Shown: positions 21,974-32,288, counted from the first letter of the stretch. The stretch: DNA of 64,000 bases from Blastocladiella emersonii ATCC 22665 (GCA_025594325.1 JANHCV010000007.1:1054001-1118000); one strand, 5' to 3'. The notes: generated from the sequence alone by a model not told the origin. Made by a program: numbers and translations.

Positions 21974-23335
21974 ATGAAACCTGATGCAACTACGCCGATC
22001 CGCCGCAGCAAACGCCTGCGTGACGCCGCTCGAGCTGCTGCGACTCAAGTGGAGCCGCCGCTTGCTGGCCCCCGCGGCCAGACGGCACGGCGACGCTCCC
22101 GTCCAGCCCAGGACAACACATCGATCAAGAAGGAGGTCGATGCTTCTGCCGATGACTTGTCAAGCATCGAAGGACATGAGTCCGGCGAATCCGAGGACGG
22201 TAGCGATCATGCAAGCGACCTTGAGGACGATCGCCCGTACGTTTTGCTGTCTCTACGCACCGTACCCCGCCGTTTAGAGACATTCCTCACTCACGCATTT
22301 TGAACGATGAAGCACTAAGAAGAAGAGTTGCTCGGTTGCCCTGAGCGCTGTGTCCAAGGAGGTCAAAGTGCAGCTTCGCGCAAGCGTTCTGGTGTACGGC
22401 CCGTTTGCTGACCCCGAGATCGTCCGCACGCACTGCTACGCCGACTACCTCGAGGTCTTTGGCCAGAACGAGTCTATCATGAGCTTTGACGAGGTACGTA
22501 TCATCTTACTCATCTCACCCGGACGCGCGCAAGACATTCACTCCTCATCCGCTCAAGTACCGCAAGCACTACGTGGAGGTCGTCCACAAGCTTCGTAAGA
22601 ACACGCGCGAAACAACAGTGAAACTGCTCAAGGACCAGAAGCTTGCCTCCATCCACCCAACGCTTCCCGCTCGCAGCACCACCAGCGACGTTCGCCGCCT
22701 CGAGTTCAACCGGCACTGGATGCTGACGAGCGCAGCCGGCCAAGGGTCGTCGATCCACCCGCTCCTGACCACCATCGTGCAGCGCAGCATGCACTGGCGC
22801 GAGGGTACGCGTGCTTCGAGTTCGGTCCATTCCGCGCAACGGCTCACTTGTCCCGCCGTTCCGGGTGCTAGTCAACAGCGTCGCTGCCGTAGAAGCGTAC
22901 CTCGAGCGGCTCAACAAGCGTACTGGTGCGGCTCGTGCTGCAACGGGCAAGCACGAACCCGTCACGCTCCAGCAACTCGCGCCGCTGTTCGTGATCACCA
23001 TTGCGACCATGGTGCGGTTCGCGCGTAACGTGTCCCCCGCTCGAATTTCTCACGCCCGAGTCAAACTGTAGGCGAACATCGGCATCGTCTCGCATCTCGG
23101 CCTTGACCGCAACGACCTCCCGCCGCTGCAGCAGTTGTTCCACGAGGCGGTCGCGGCGCTCAACGATCGCAATGGGATATTCGATCAGCGCTTCGTCGAC
23201 GACTCGCGCGCGCTCATGGAGCAGCTGGACCGCGAGCGCATGCCGATGGGGCCGCTATGCGAGTGCCCGTCCGATGTGCCCCGCGACACGCAGACGGGGA
23301 TCGCCCTGGCCGTATTCGGCGAGCGCGAGAAGTAA
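21974..23335 (+). CDS. Unrecognised protein, tandem paralogue 2 (359 residues)
   Basis: Exons are 21974-22236, 22328-22493, 22558-22804, 22872-23011 and 23072-23335. Introns begin GTACGT, GTACGT, GTACGC and GTGCGG. The exon order, phases and conserved segments parallel 19910-21423: PIRRSKRLRDAA, LVYGPFADPEIVRTHCYADY, AYLERLNKRTG, LAPLFVITIATM and the terminal GIALAVFGEREK. It is shorter in the N-terminal low-complexity part. The exon 2 acceptor was chosen (22327/22328) because it alone keeps the frame. I recognise no family. Conservation between the copies across all five exons suggests both have been under selection since duplication. Confidence 0.8.
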
Positions 23336-24342
23336 GGCCGCCTGGTGGTCGCCGAAGTGTATCAATATACGCGTGATTCCTTGTTCACGATGGTGCAGCG
23401 CCCAGTTCGCGAGCATACCAAACTGCAAAGCGGATCGCGTGCGGATAAGCACGCGACACATTCAAGGGTTGGAGTTGCGCGGGTCAGGTCCAACTCCTGG
23501 CAGCACGCGACTGCCGTGTGACTAGCCCAGGAGATTCACGAGTTGGCGTGAAGCAGCCCCGTCCGCCGATTGACGCCACGGACGCGTGGTACCTGCCTCC
23601 GAACCGCGGAAGCAGTCTGTGAGCCTAGTCGGACAGAGTACATAAGCGTGCAAGACTTGACGCGACGTGGTGGCGACGGTATTCGCGAAGCGCATTCCCT
23701 CAAAGGCGGACGCATCTCTTCGGCCACCACAAACAGCCAGCCCGGGAGCAACCAGCCAGCGCACGACACTAGACGGTATCCACGCACGAGCTCTGGACGT
23801 TGATCTCCGCAAGGAAGTTTCCAGGGCGAGCCGCATCACAGGCGGGACTCGTGTCCGGCTGTCGGCAGGGCCGACACTCGGGAGACGGCGACGTCAAGCT
23901 TCATCAGTTTCATGTCCTCCAGCACACTGGGCGAGTGCATCTAGTGCTTCATTACAGAGTGTGAAGGCCGCTTGGAAGGTCAGCGGAGGGAGAGGAGAGG
24001 GGGGAAGCAAGTCGCTGCGCCGCAGGCCGAGGCGCGTCCCGCTGCTTCTCCGGGTCTTTCGGATAGGCGCGAATGGCTCTCAAGCGCTGGAATGAGCTCA
24101 GAAGTACACAGATAATGCCTGTATACATCTCCTAGACGGCCGCGTATTTTCCAATTTGAATGAGCGCTGCCGGTCGCTTGGGCGTCGGAGTCGCGCGGCG
24201 GTTGAAATGAAGCATAGAGTGCGTGCGCCGGCAGCGATGGCCATCAACATCGCGACCTGGCCGCTCTCCCTCACCTTCTCCTCGGACAACCACGGCCATA
24301 GTGCACTGCTACGAATCAACGCAACCGACTTGTCGCAACACC
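23336..24342. other. About 1 kb without a supportable gene
   Basis: Only short overlapping frames occur here. The final part is the presumed promoter of the small gene at 24343. No motif stands out. Confidence 0.45.
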
Positions 24343-24747
24343 ATGAACACGCCCGGCTCGGTCGCTTACGGATGGTGAGGCACCCCCCTCCCGCAACCGC
24401 CACCATCGCCATCACCGCGGACCGCTGACGTGGCAGTCCACGCGTGTAGGGGTGCCCTGATCATCGCGGGCGCCGTGGCGTACAACATGGCCAAGAAGGA
24501 CATTGACGCGCAGCGGCGCGAGCAGGCGCAGCTCGGCGTGCGGCCGATCGAGGAGCTGTCGTGTATGTTGGGCTGTTGGCTCACCGGCAGGGAGGATCGA
24601 GACCGTGCTAACCCATCACCGCGACCGTCTCTAGGGCAGGATCGGATCCGCCGCGACGAGGAGCGCCTGCGCCAGCAGAAGCTGCAGGAGCAGGCGGCCG
24701 CGAGCGGGGGCAGCGCGAGCGCAGGATCGGCGAGCGGGAGTGCATGA
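24343..24747 (+). CDS. Small single-span membrane protein, 85 residues (DUF4748-like)
   Basis: Exons are 24343-24374 (only 32 nt), 24450-24562 and 24635-24747. Donors are GTGAGG and GTATGT. The acceptor at 24448-24449 was chosen because it alone keeps frame. The protein begins MNTPGSVAYGWGALIIAGAV. It has one hydrophobic span (about residues 9-22), then a charged region (MAKKDIDAQRREQAQLGVR) and a Gln/Arg-rich helix, and ends in Ser/Ala/Gly repeats. This layout of a short N-terminus, one span and a basic helix resembles small fungal mitochondrial-type proteins of the DUF4748 kind. That assignment is from memory and tentative. With its tiny first exon, the gene is easily missed by simple ORF calling. 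Confidence 0.65.
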
Positions 24748-25267
24748 GCGCACCCTGCTGGATACACTGTAACGCCTTAATTTAAATGTCTGAGAGCTGC
24801 ACGACGCGGTTGAGAGCGTGGCCTGAGAGGAGAAGACTTGCACGCAGCGACGGGGTCATGTGACGGGGACGCGGACGCCTCGCCGTGCGCCACAGCAGCG
24901 CCACACGGCCGCCACGCCGGCATCGCGGCGCATGCGGGCGGCGCGATAGCGGCGAGGGACGCGTCTCGGAAATACGCGGAACCAGAGTCCGGCCGCGCCC
25001 GGCGCCCCGACGTCCCCCGTCCGCCCGTCCCGGCCCGACCTCGCGCTCCATCGCTCGCGCTGGGCCTGATAGTTCGGTGCCGGCCATACAAATACGCGGC
25101 CCGTCCCTTGCACCCGCTCCTTGCCACCCTCTCGCCTTGCCTTCGTGGCATCCCTGCATCCCTTCGCACACGTCGTTCAAGGCTTCGCCCTTGGTCCGTT
25201 CGCCACCACCCCCATCGTCGCGATGAATGCATGCTCACCACGCTCCCCCATTGAACAGATCCACACC
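24748..25267. other. Promoter region of the FGAM synthase gene
   Basis: No gene is seen. A TATA-like TACAAATA lies at 25087-25094, before a C/T-rich stretch that leads to the start codon. Alternative in-frame ATGs occur at 25223, 25268 and 25289. Confidence 0.4.
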
Positions 25268-28200
25268 ATGACGCCGACGACCGCCACCATGCTCGTCCTG
25301 CGGAGCGCCGCGCCGGCGCTGTCCGAGTTCCGCCGCGCGCGGCTGCTCGACCAGATTGCCGCGGCGGCGGGCGGCCGCGCCGACGTGATTGACCACGTCG
25401 AGGCGCACTGGGTGTATTTCATCGAGATTGCCGCGCCGCTGACGCGCAACGAGACGGCCATGCTCGAGGACCTGGTCCAGGCCACGGTCGTCCCCGCCGA
25501 TGCGCCGCTGACGCCGCCCGGGTCGTCGCCGCTCGTCGTCGTGCCGCGCCTCGGCACCATCTCGCCGTGGTCGACCAAGGCCACGGACCTCGCCCACCTG
25601 TCGGGCCTCGGCGCCGCGGTCCGCCGCATCGAGCGCGGCGTGGTCTACGCGCTCGCCGTGCACCCGGGCGCGTGCCTCGACCCCGTCGACGTCGTCGGCC
25701 CGCTCGTCCACGACAAGATGACCCAGGCCGTCCTCGCCGCCGTGCCCGCGCCCGCCGCCATCTTCGCCCACGCGAGCCCGCGCCCGCTCGTGACCATCCC
25801 GCTCGTCGGCACCGCCGACCCCGCCGCGGCCCTGCGCGCCGCCAACGCCAAGCACGGGCTCGCGCTCGCCGAGGACGAGGTGACCTACCTCGTCGACCGG
25901 TACACGCGCGCCGACCTCGCCGATGCGCTGCAGCGCGACCCGACCGACGTCGAGCTGTTCATGTTCGCGCAGGTCAACTCGGAGCACTGCCGCCACAAGG
26001 TGTTTGGCGCGACGTGGGACATTGACGGCGACCGCAAGCCGCACTCGCTGTTCGGCATGATCAAGAACACGTACCAGCAGCACCCGGACCGCATCCTGTC
26101 GGCCTACTCGGACAACGCGGCCGTCATCGAGGGCCCGACGGTCCCGCGCTTCGCGTGCACCCCCGACGGCGTGTACCGGTCGGCGCCCGAGGCCGTGCAC
26201 CTCGTCGCCAAGGTCGAGACCCACAACCACCCGACGGCCGTGTCGCCGTTCCCCGGCGCCGCGACCGGCTCGGGCGGCGAGATCCGCGACGAGGGCAGTG
26301 TCGGCCAGGGGTCCAAGTCCAAGGCTGGCCTCACGGGCTTCGCCGTGTCCAACCTGCGCATCCCCGGCTACACGCACGAGTGGGAGGAGCCCGCGGTCGG
26401 CAAGCCCGCTCACATTGCCTCGCCGCTCGACATCATGATCGACGCGCCCCTCGGCGGCGCCGCCTTCAACAACGAGTTTGGCCGCCCGGGCCTCACGGGC
26501 TACTTTCGCACCCTGTGCATGCCTGTCGACATGGTCGAGGCCGCCGCGCCCGCCCCCGCCACGGCCCCTGCCAAGGCCACCGAGGTCCGCGGGTTCCACA
26601 AGCCCATCATGCTCGCCGGCGGCATGGGCAGCATCCGCCCCATGCACGTCCTCAAGCAGAAGATCCAGCCCGGCCACCGCCTCGTGGTCCTCGGCGGGCC
26701 CTCGATGCTGATCGGGCTCGGCGGCGGCGCCGCCTCCTCGGTCACGTCGGGCACGGCGTCGGCCGACCTCGACTTCGCGTCGGTGCAGCGCGAGAACCCC
26801 GAGATGCAGCGGCGGTGCCAGATGGTGCTGGACCGGTGCACGGCGCTGGGCGACGCGAACCCGATCGTGTCGGTGCACGACGTGGGCGCCGGCGGCCTGT
26901 CGAACGCGCTGCCCGAGCTCGTCAACGACCTCGGGCTCGGCGCCGTGATCCAGCTGCGCGACGTGCTGGTCGACGACCCGAGCATGTCGCCCATGGAGAT
27001 CTGGTGCAACGAGTCGCAGGAGCGCTACGTGCTCGCGCTCGAGCCCGAGTCGGTCGCGCAGTTCGCCGCCTTCTGCGAGCGCGAGCGGTGCCCGTTCGCC
27101 GTCGTCGGCACCGCCACCCGCGAGCCGCACCTGCGCGTCGAGGACAAGCTGCTCGGCGCCAACCCGATCGACCTCCCCATGAGCGTCCTGTTCGGCAAGC
27201 CGCCCAAGATGCACCGCGTCACGGCCACCCGCCACCTCGTGCCCCGCCCGCTCGCGCTCCCCGCCGCCGCCACGGTCCATGCCGCCGCCGCGCGCGTCCT
27301 CCAGCTCCCCTCGGTCGCGTCCAAGGCCTTCCTCATCACCATCGGCGACCGGTCCGTCGGCGGGCTCACGACCCGCGAGCAGTTTGTCGGCCCGTGGCAG
27401 GTGCCCGTCGCCGACGTGGCCGTCACGTCGACCACCTTCGAGACGTTCACGGGGGAGGCCATGGCCATGGGCGAGCGGCCCTCGCTGGCGCTCGTCTCCC
27501 ACGCGGCGTCGGCCCGCATGGCTGTCGGCGAGTCGCTGCTCAACCTCGCCGCGGCCGCGGTCCCGTCGCTCGCGCACGTCCGCCTGTCGGCCAACTGGAT
27601 GTCGGCCGTCGACTCGCCCGGCGAGGGCGCCGGCATCTACGAGGCGGTGCAGGCGATCGGCATCGACATGTGCCCGGCGCTCGGCATCACGATCCCCGTC
27701 GGCAAGGACTCGCTGTCGATGAAGTCGACGTGGAACAACGGCAGCGTCGTGTCGCCGCTCGCCCTCAACATCACGGCGTACAGCACGGTCTCGGATACCC
27801 GCACGACCTTCACGCCGCAGCTGGTCCGTACCGCGGACGAGTCGGTCCTCGTCCTCCTCGACGTGGCCGCCGGCCGCACGCGCCTCGGCGGGTCGGCGCT
27901 CGCCCAGGTGTACTCGCAGGTCGGTAACGAGGTGCCCGACGTCGACAACGTGGCGCACCTGCGCGCCGTCTTCGACACGGTGCAGGCGGCACGCGGCAAG
28001 GCCGGGCTCGTCCTCGCGTACCACGACCGCAGCGACGGCGGCCTGTACACGACGGTCGCCGAGATGTGCTTCGCCGGGCACGTCGGCGCGCGCATCGAGG
28101 TCCCCGCGACCACGCGCGACCCGCTCGCGTTCCTGTTCAACGAGGAGCTCGGCGCCGTCGTCCAGGTCCCCGCGTCGCGCGTCGCCGAGCTGTCGGCGCT

Positions 28201-29299
28201 CGCGGTCGCGCATGGCCTCCCCGCGGCGTCGGTCTCGGTCGTTGCCCGCGTCACGCCGCGCGACCCGCAGATCGTGGTCGCCCAGGGCACCGCGGTCCTC
28301 GCGGCCGCGCACCGCGTCGAGCAGCAGCGGCTGTGGTCGCTCACGTCGTACCACATTGCCAAGCGCCGCGACAACCCGGCGTGCGCCGAGCAGGAGCTCG
28401 CGGGGCTGCTGGATGTGGCCGATCCCGGGCTCTCGTCGCGCCTCACGTTCGAGTACCCGTACGCGGACCTCGCGCTGCCGCTGTACTCGGCCCCCGAGGC
28501 GGTGCGGCCCAAGGTGGCGATCCTGCGCGAGCAGGGCGTCAACTCCTTCATGGAGATGGCCTACTCGTTCCACGCGGCCGGGTTCACGGCCGTCGACGTG
28601 CACATGACGGACCTCCTGTCGGGCGCGACGTCGCTCGCCGGGTTCGTCGGGCTCGCGGCGTGCGGCGGGTTCTCGTACGGTGATGTTCTCGGCGCGGGTC
28701 GCGGCTGGGCCAAGTCGATCCTCAACAACGGCACGGCGCGCGCCGAGGTGACGTCGTTCCTCGCGCGCAACGACACGTTCGCGCTCGGGATCTGCAACGG
28801 GTGCCAGATGTTCGCGCAGCTGCGCGCGCTCCTCCCCGCGGGCGCCGGCGCCGACCACTGGCCGACGTTCGAGCGCAACGTCTCGGAGCAGTTCGAGGCC
28901 CGCACGTGTCTCGTCGAGGTGCCCGAGTCGCCGTCGGTCTTCTTCCGCGGCATGGCCGGCACCCGGCTCCCGATCCCCGTGGCGCACGGCGAGGGCCGCA
29001 CCGTGTACCGCGACGAGGCCGCGGACCTCCCCGCGCTCGTCGCCAACCAGCAGATCGCGCTCCAGTTCGTCGACGCGTACGGCGCGCCCGCGGCCAAGTA
29101 CCCGGCCAACCCGAACGGGTCCGCGCTCGGCGTCACGGGCGTCACCACGCGCGACGGCCGCGTCACGCTCATGATGCCGCACCCGGAGCGCGCCACGCGC
29201 TGGGTCGCGAACTCGTGGGTCGACGACCAGTGGCGCCACGACGGCGTCGAGGGGCCGTGGCTCCAGATGTTCCGCAACGCGCGCAAGTGGGTCGGCTAA
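25268..29299 (+). CDS. ADE6: Phosphoribosylformylglycinamidine synthase (FGAM synthase, 1343 residues)
   Basis: The enzyme converts FGAR, ATP and glutamine to FGAM in step four of de novo purine synthesis, in the cytosol. It is the single-chain eukaryotic form, and its length matches the family (about 1300-1360). An N-terminal PurS-like part is followed by the linker and first synthetase half, with VNSEHCRHKVFGATW near residue 236 and NHPTAVSPFPGAATGSGGEI near 320. Then comes the second half, with GIDMCPALGITIPVGKDSLS near 800. A C-terminal glutamine amidotransferase follows, with nucleophile Cys in LGICNGCQMFA near 1175 and the His/Glu pair in MPHPERATR near 1305. The coding sequence is a single exon. 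The ATG at 25268 sits in a CACC-ATG context just before the conserved MLVLRS segment; the in-frame ATG at 25223 is the alternative. No lesion is seen. Codon use is extremely GC3-rich, which creates a long antisense open frame. Confidence 0.97.
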   Translation: MTPTTATMLVLRSAAPALSEFRRARLLDQIAAAAGGRADVIDHVEAHWVYFIEIAAPLTRNETAMLEDLVQATVVPADAPLTPPGSSPLVVVPRLGTISPWSTKATDLAHLSGLGAAVRRIERGVVYALAVHPGACLDPVDVVGPLVHDKMTQAVLAAVPAPAAIFAHASPRPLVTIPLVGTADPAAALRAANAKHGLALAEDEVTYLVDRYTRADLADALQRDPTDVELFMFAQVNSEHCRHKVFGATWDIDGDRKPHSLFGMIKNTYQQHPDRILSAYSDNAAVIEGPTVPRFACTPDGVYRSAPEAVHLVAKVETHNHPTAVSPFPGAATGSGGEIRDEGSVGQGSKSKAGLTGFAVSNLRIPGYTHEWEEPAVGKPAHIASPLDIMIDAPLGGAAFNNEFGRPGLTGYFRTLCMPVDMVEAAAPAPATAPAKATEVRGFHKPIMLAGGMGSIRPMHVLKQKIQPGHRLVVLGGPSMLIGLGGGAASSVTSGTASADLDFASVQRENPEMQRRCQMVLDRCTALGDANPIVSVHDVGAGGLSNALPELVNDLGLGAVIQLRDVLVDDPSMSPMEIWCNESQERYVLALEPESVAQFAAFCERERCPFAVVGTATREPHLRVEDKLLGANPIDLPMSVLFGKPPKMHRVTATRHLVPRPLALPAAATVHAAAARVLQLPSVASKAFLITIGDRSVGGLTTREQFVGPWQVPVADVAVTSTTFETFTGEAMAMGERPSLALVSHAASARMAVGESLLNLAAAAVPSLAHVRLSANWMSAVDSPGEGAGIYEAVQAIGIDMCPALGITIPVGKDSLSMKSTWNNGSVVSPLALNITAYSTVSDTRTTFTPQLVRTADESVLVLLDVAAGRTRLGGSALAQVYSQVGNEVPDVDNVAHLRAVFDTVQAARGKAGLVLAYHDRSDGGLYTTVAEMCFAGHVGARIEVPATTRDPLAFLFNEELGAVVQVPASRVAELSALAVAHGLPAASVSVVARVTPRDPQIVVAQGTAVLAAAHRVEQQRLWSLTSYHIAKRRDNPACAEQELAGLLDVADPGLSSRLTFEYPYADLALPLYSAPEAVRPKVAILREQGVNSFMEMAYSFHAAGFTAVDVHMTDLLSGATSLAGFVGLAACGGFSYGDVLGAGRGWAKSILNNGTARAEVTSFLARNDTFALGICNGCQMFAQLRALLPAGAGADHWPTFERNVSEQFEARTCLVEVPESPSVFFRGMAGTRLPIPVAHGEGRTVYRDEAADLPALVANQQIALQFVDAYGAPAAKYPANPNGSALGVTGVTTRDGRVTLMMPHPERATRWVANSWVDDQWRHDGVEGPWLQMFRNARKWVG

Positions 29300-29327
29300 G
29301 GTGTTGGTTGTTGAGAGCAGTAGTATA

Positions 29328-29426
29328 TTAGTCGTTTAGCTTCACGATCTCGGGTCTGATCTTGGCCAGCTTCTTTGAGTGGCCCCCGTCAGCGGCGAGC
29401 TCCTTCAGAGACGAGTTGTGACGCAT
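29328..29426 (-). other. Possible 32-residue small ORF or terminal exon
   Basis: The ORF lies on the minus strand, convergent with FGAM synthase and ending 29 nt beyond its stop. It reads MRHNSSLKELAADGGHSKK, then a lysine/isoleucine-rich tail ending VKLND. Its composition is unusually protein-like for a chance frame of this length. It could be a small protein or the last exon of a transcript reaching into the DUF4246 promoter. Nothing else supports it. Confidence 0.25.
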
Positions 29427-29610
29427 AGATCATGATACGGCGGCGCTGTGGCGGCTGCCTCGAGTGACTCGCAGCACGTCCGGTGTGCGGTGGGCGCTCA
29501 CCGGGTGCGGCCAGCGGCAGCGGTCAACAGGCTACAAATGCGGGACTCGCCCGCCCGCCAACGCTCGCTCTCTCCCACGGTCCACCGCCGCCGGCAACAC
29601 TAGACACACC

Positions 29611-31608
29611 ATGAATTCACCGCATACTGGCAGCAGCACCGCCGCCACGCCAGCCGTCCCCGCGGGCGGGTTCACGCTCGAGAACGAGGCGAGCTGGGGC
29701 GGGCACGTCGGCGCGACGGCGTACCCGACGGCGTTCGAGCACTTCTACGCCGACGACAACGACTCGGTCGCGGCGTCAACGCCGTACGAGATGCGCACGC
29801 TGGTCGAGCTGCGCATCGACCGCATCGCCGAGGCCGTGCGCGACAAGCAGCACTGGGCCCGCAAGTTCGCCGGCAACGCGACGCTGCGCGAAAAGTGGCA
29901 CGCCGAGCTCACCGAGCAGGGCGCCGACCCGGACCACGTCGACTACGTGTTCCGCGAGCTCGCCGCCGTCGCCGAGGCCGACCCGACGGCCGCGGGACCG
30001 CGCAACGTGTTTGTCAGCGACGACGCGGTTCCCGAAACCCTGCGCGCGCGTCTCGCCGAGCTCGTCCAGCGCGACCTCGAGGACGCCGTCGACCCCGACG
30101 CGCGCGACTGGCACCCCGGATCCAACGGCCAGGTCCTCGACCTCGTCCACCCGTCCCTGTTCCCCGTCGTCTACGGCCGCACCCGCGTTGCTCAGGGCTT
30201 CGCTCCGCCCCCGCCGCCGCTCGCGCACAACGCCGCGTACGTTCCACCCGCCGACGGCGTCAGCGAGCCCGACGAGGAGTACGAGAGCGACGCCGACGAC
30301 GAGGATCTCGAGGCCGAGATCGCCGACCTCAAGGCCGACGCGGACGCGATGCCCACCGACTGGTGGAAGGACTGGTCCGACCAGAACGTCAAGCTGCCGA
30401 CCGACCTCATCCTGTACCCGCTCGAGGCCGGGAGCGACAGCGAGGACGGCGACGACGCGGCGGACGCGGTCCCGGACTCGCCCGCGACGCTGCTCGAGCG
30501 CTCGGTCACGGCTATCCCGCCCGCGGGGCCCGCGACGACGGACCTCGCCAAGGCGCCGCGTGACACCTCGCCCTTCACGTCCGAGGCGTACCAGTGGATG
30601 CCATCCGACGTGCTCGTCGACGCGGCCGGCCGCGCGCACTTCACCTCGTACATCAACAACCTGCACCCGCACGACCACCCCGACCTGTACGGCGCCCTCG
30701 CCGACGTGTTCACCGCCATGGTCCCGCTGTTCGAGCGCACCCTCACGCGCCTCCGCGACCCGTTCATGCGCCGCATCAACGTCACGTCCAACGACTGGTA
30801 CCCGCCGCGCGAGGACGGCGAGGACGAGGACGAGGACGAGGAGGAGCGCGAGGTCGTGCAGCCCAAGGTGCCCACGGCCCCGCCCGCGCGCCACCGCCTG
30901 ATCACGGACGCGGCGCCCGACCCCGTGTCGCTGCGCGGGCACCACCTGCAGGTGATCGTCAAGCTCGCCAACATCCACCTGACGCCCGACAACCCAAAGT
31001 ACCCGGGCGGCGCGTGGCACGTCGAGGGCATGGAGAACGAGCGGATCGTCGCCACGGGGCTCTTCTACTACGACGTATGCAACATCACCACGTCGCGGCT
31101 CGCGTTCCGCGCCTTTGTCCAGCCGCCGCCCGGCAACCCGCACAACGAGCACGAGGCCATGCGCCAGATCTACCAGCTCAACGTCGACGACCACCTCAAC
31201 GAGCCCATGGGCGCCGTCACCGCCCACCACGGCCGCGTCGCCGTGTTCCCCAACACGTACCAGCACCGCGTCCTGCCCTTTGAGCTCGCCGACAAGACCC
31301 GCAACGGCCACCGCAAGATCGCCGCCTTCTTCCTCATCGACCCGCTCAACCGCGTCACCTCCGCCGCGTCCGTCCCGCCGCAGCAGCTCAGCTGGGCCCT
31401 GCGCAACGAGCAGCTCGTTGCCGCCGCGCTCGCCCAGGCCGAGGGCGAGTCGGACCCCGAGAAGGCGGTCCGCGCCGCGTTCCCCGGACTCATGACGCTC
31501 GGCGAGGCCAAGGAGCACCGTTCCAAGCTCATGGCCGAGCGGTCCCAGTTCGTCGTCAAGCACAACGAGAGCGTCTTCAACGTGCCGTTCAACATGTGCG
31601 AGCACTGA
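29611..31608 (+). CDS. DUF4246 family protein (2OG-Fe(II) dioxygenase-like), 665 residues
   Basis: The N-terminal half has the DUF4246 hallmark series: EMRTLVELRIDRIAEAVRDK, the W/K-rich region, and RDWHPGSNGQVLDLVHPSLF followed by PVVYGRTRV (about residues 168-195). An acidic linker rich in D and E follows. The C-terminal half has a jelly-roll dioxygenase signature: GGAWHVEGMENERIVATG near 467, with a His-x-Glu type metal pair, FYYDVCNITTSRLAFRAF after it, and YQHRVLPFEL near 549 supplying the distal His. Members are widespread in fungi as uncharacterised proteins. Oxygenase activity is inferred from the fold motifs; the substrate is unknown. The coding sequence is a single exon. Start 29611 (CACACC-ATG) was preferred over the long in-frame upstream stretch. 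Confidence 0.88.
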   Translation: MNSPHTGSSTAATPAVPAGGFTLENEASWGGHVGATAYPTAFEHFYADDNDSVAASTPYEMRTLVELRIDRIAEAVRDKQHWARKFAGNATLREKWHAELTEQGADPDHVDYVFRELAAVAEADPTAAGPRNVFVSDDAVPETLRARLAELVQRDLEDAVDPDARDWHPGSNGQVLDLVHPSLFPVVYGRTRVAQGFAPPPPPLAHNAAYVPPADGVSEPDEEYESDADDEDLEAEIADLKADADAMPTDWWKDWSDQNVKLPTDLILYPLEAGSDSEDGDDAADAVPDSPATLLERSVTAIPPAGPATTDLAKAPRDTSPFTSEAYQWMPSDVLVDAAGRAHFTSYINNLHPHDHPDLYGALADVFTAMVPLFERTLTRLRDPFMRRINVTSNDWYPPREDGEDEDEDEEEREVVQPKVPTAPPARHRLITDAAPDPVSLRGHHLQVIVKLANIHLTPDNPKYPGGAWHVEGMENERIVATGLFYYDVCNITTSRLAFRAFVQPPPGNPHNEHEAMRQIYQLNVDDHLNEPMGAVTAHHGRVAVFPNTYQHRVLPFELADKTRNGHRKIAAFFLIDPLNRVTSAASVPPQQLSWALRNEQLVAAALAQAEGESDPEKAVRAAFPGLMTLGEAKEHRSKLMAERSQFVVKHNESVFNVPFNMCEH

Positions 31609-31839
31609 CCGGGTGCTGCTGACTGATCGCGAATAAATACATGTCTCCCTCTTGTCTTGGCGACGCCTTCTCTGAAACGTAAGAAACGTCGCGTCGCGTC
31701 GCGCCGCCGCTTGGCGCTGCGGATCCGACGGTGTCCCTGGCTTGGGGCATCGCGAATAGACCGGAACGTGGTGCGTCTGATGTTATCGCTCCGAGGTGTT
31801 CGTTGATGGGCGGACCCTAGCCGAGTCCGTGGCGGTGGG

Positions 31840-31845
31840 TATAAA
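31840..31845 (+). promoter_or_regulatory. TATA box of the disrupted DUF4097-like copy
   Basis: TATAAA lies 55 bp upstream of the ATG at 31900. The preceding sequence (CTGGCTTGG..., TCGCGAATAG, CGGAACGTGG at about 31737-31772) is conserved upstream of the second copy (about 37188-37222), so promoter and gene were duplicated together. Confidence 0.55.
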
Positions 31846-31899
31846 GGACGCATGCGGCCTTCAGGTATCTGGTGCTCGTTCGCAACCGACATCTTCACC

Positions 31900-32273
31900 A
31901 TGGCCAAGCTGAACGCGACCCCCGCCAACCTCGAGGCCGCTAACCGCGGCGGCAGCAGGTCGTGGTGCTACGGGATCTCTACTCTCGTATGCCGTGTGAT
32001 CGTGGCCGTGATCTGCGTTGCCGTCGTCGCGGCGGTCGTGACCTGCGCGGTTCGTGACCTTGGTCGGCAGCGTCCGTCGAACAACATGCTGACGTTCACG
32101 TGCTAGCTTGTCCTTGGTCGCTCAACTATCACCATCAACGGCTCCGAGTGCGAGACGCCATCGCACGTCGTCATGTCCGAGTCGGACAGCATCAACCTCG
32201 CGAGCCTGATTGCCGCGGGACCCGCGGCCACGGAGGCCCAGGGACAGAATGTACGCCGCCTCGCTTCCATTTA
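31900..32273 (+). pseudogene. 5' part of membrane-anchored DUF4097-like gene, copy 1, cut by a transposon
   Basis: Exon 1 (31900-32049) encodes a short cytoplasmic tail and a transmembrane span (CYGISTLVCRVIVAVICVAVV). Exon 2 (32107-32250) encodes LVLGRSTITINGSECE and HVVMSESDSINLASLIAAG up to GQN. Both match copy 2 at 37359 in sequence, phase and splice placement. A GTACGC donor starts intron 2 at 32251. The PIF/Harbinger element begins 23 nt later, after TTA at 32271-32273. Exon 3 does not resume on the far side of the element. Only the last part of the protein reappears, at about 36500, and that piece is frameshifted. The gene is therefore broken. Confidence 0.8.
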
Positions 32274-32288
32274 GGGCCCGTTTGGTTC
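32274..32288 (+). repeat. Left terminal inverted repeat of PIF/Harbinger element
   Basis: GGGCCCGTTTGGTTC pairs with 35511-35525 with one mismatch. Further subterminal words are shared with the other end: ATCAGGTGGATCA, TGAAACGTGGCA and GCGTTTGGTTC. They may be transposase or Myb binding sites. Confidence 0.9.

Noticed and set aside
25235-29239. 1334-residue open frame antisense to the FGAM synthase gene
   Set aside because: It is a mirror of very GC-rich third codon positions. Its composition is R/G/V/D-rich with no domain, while the sense strand is unmistakable.
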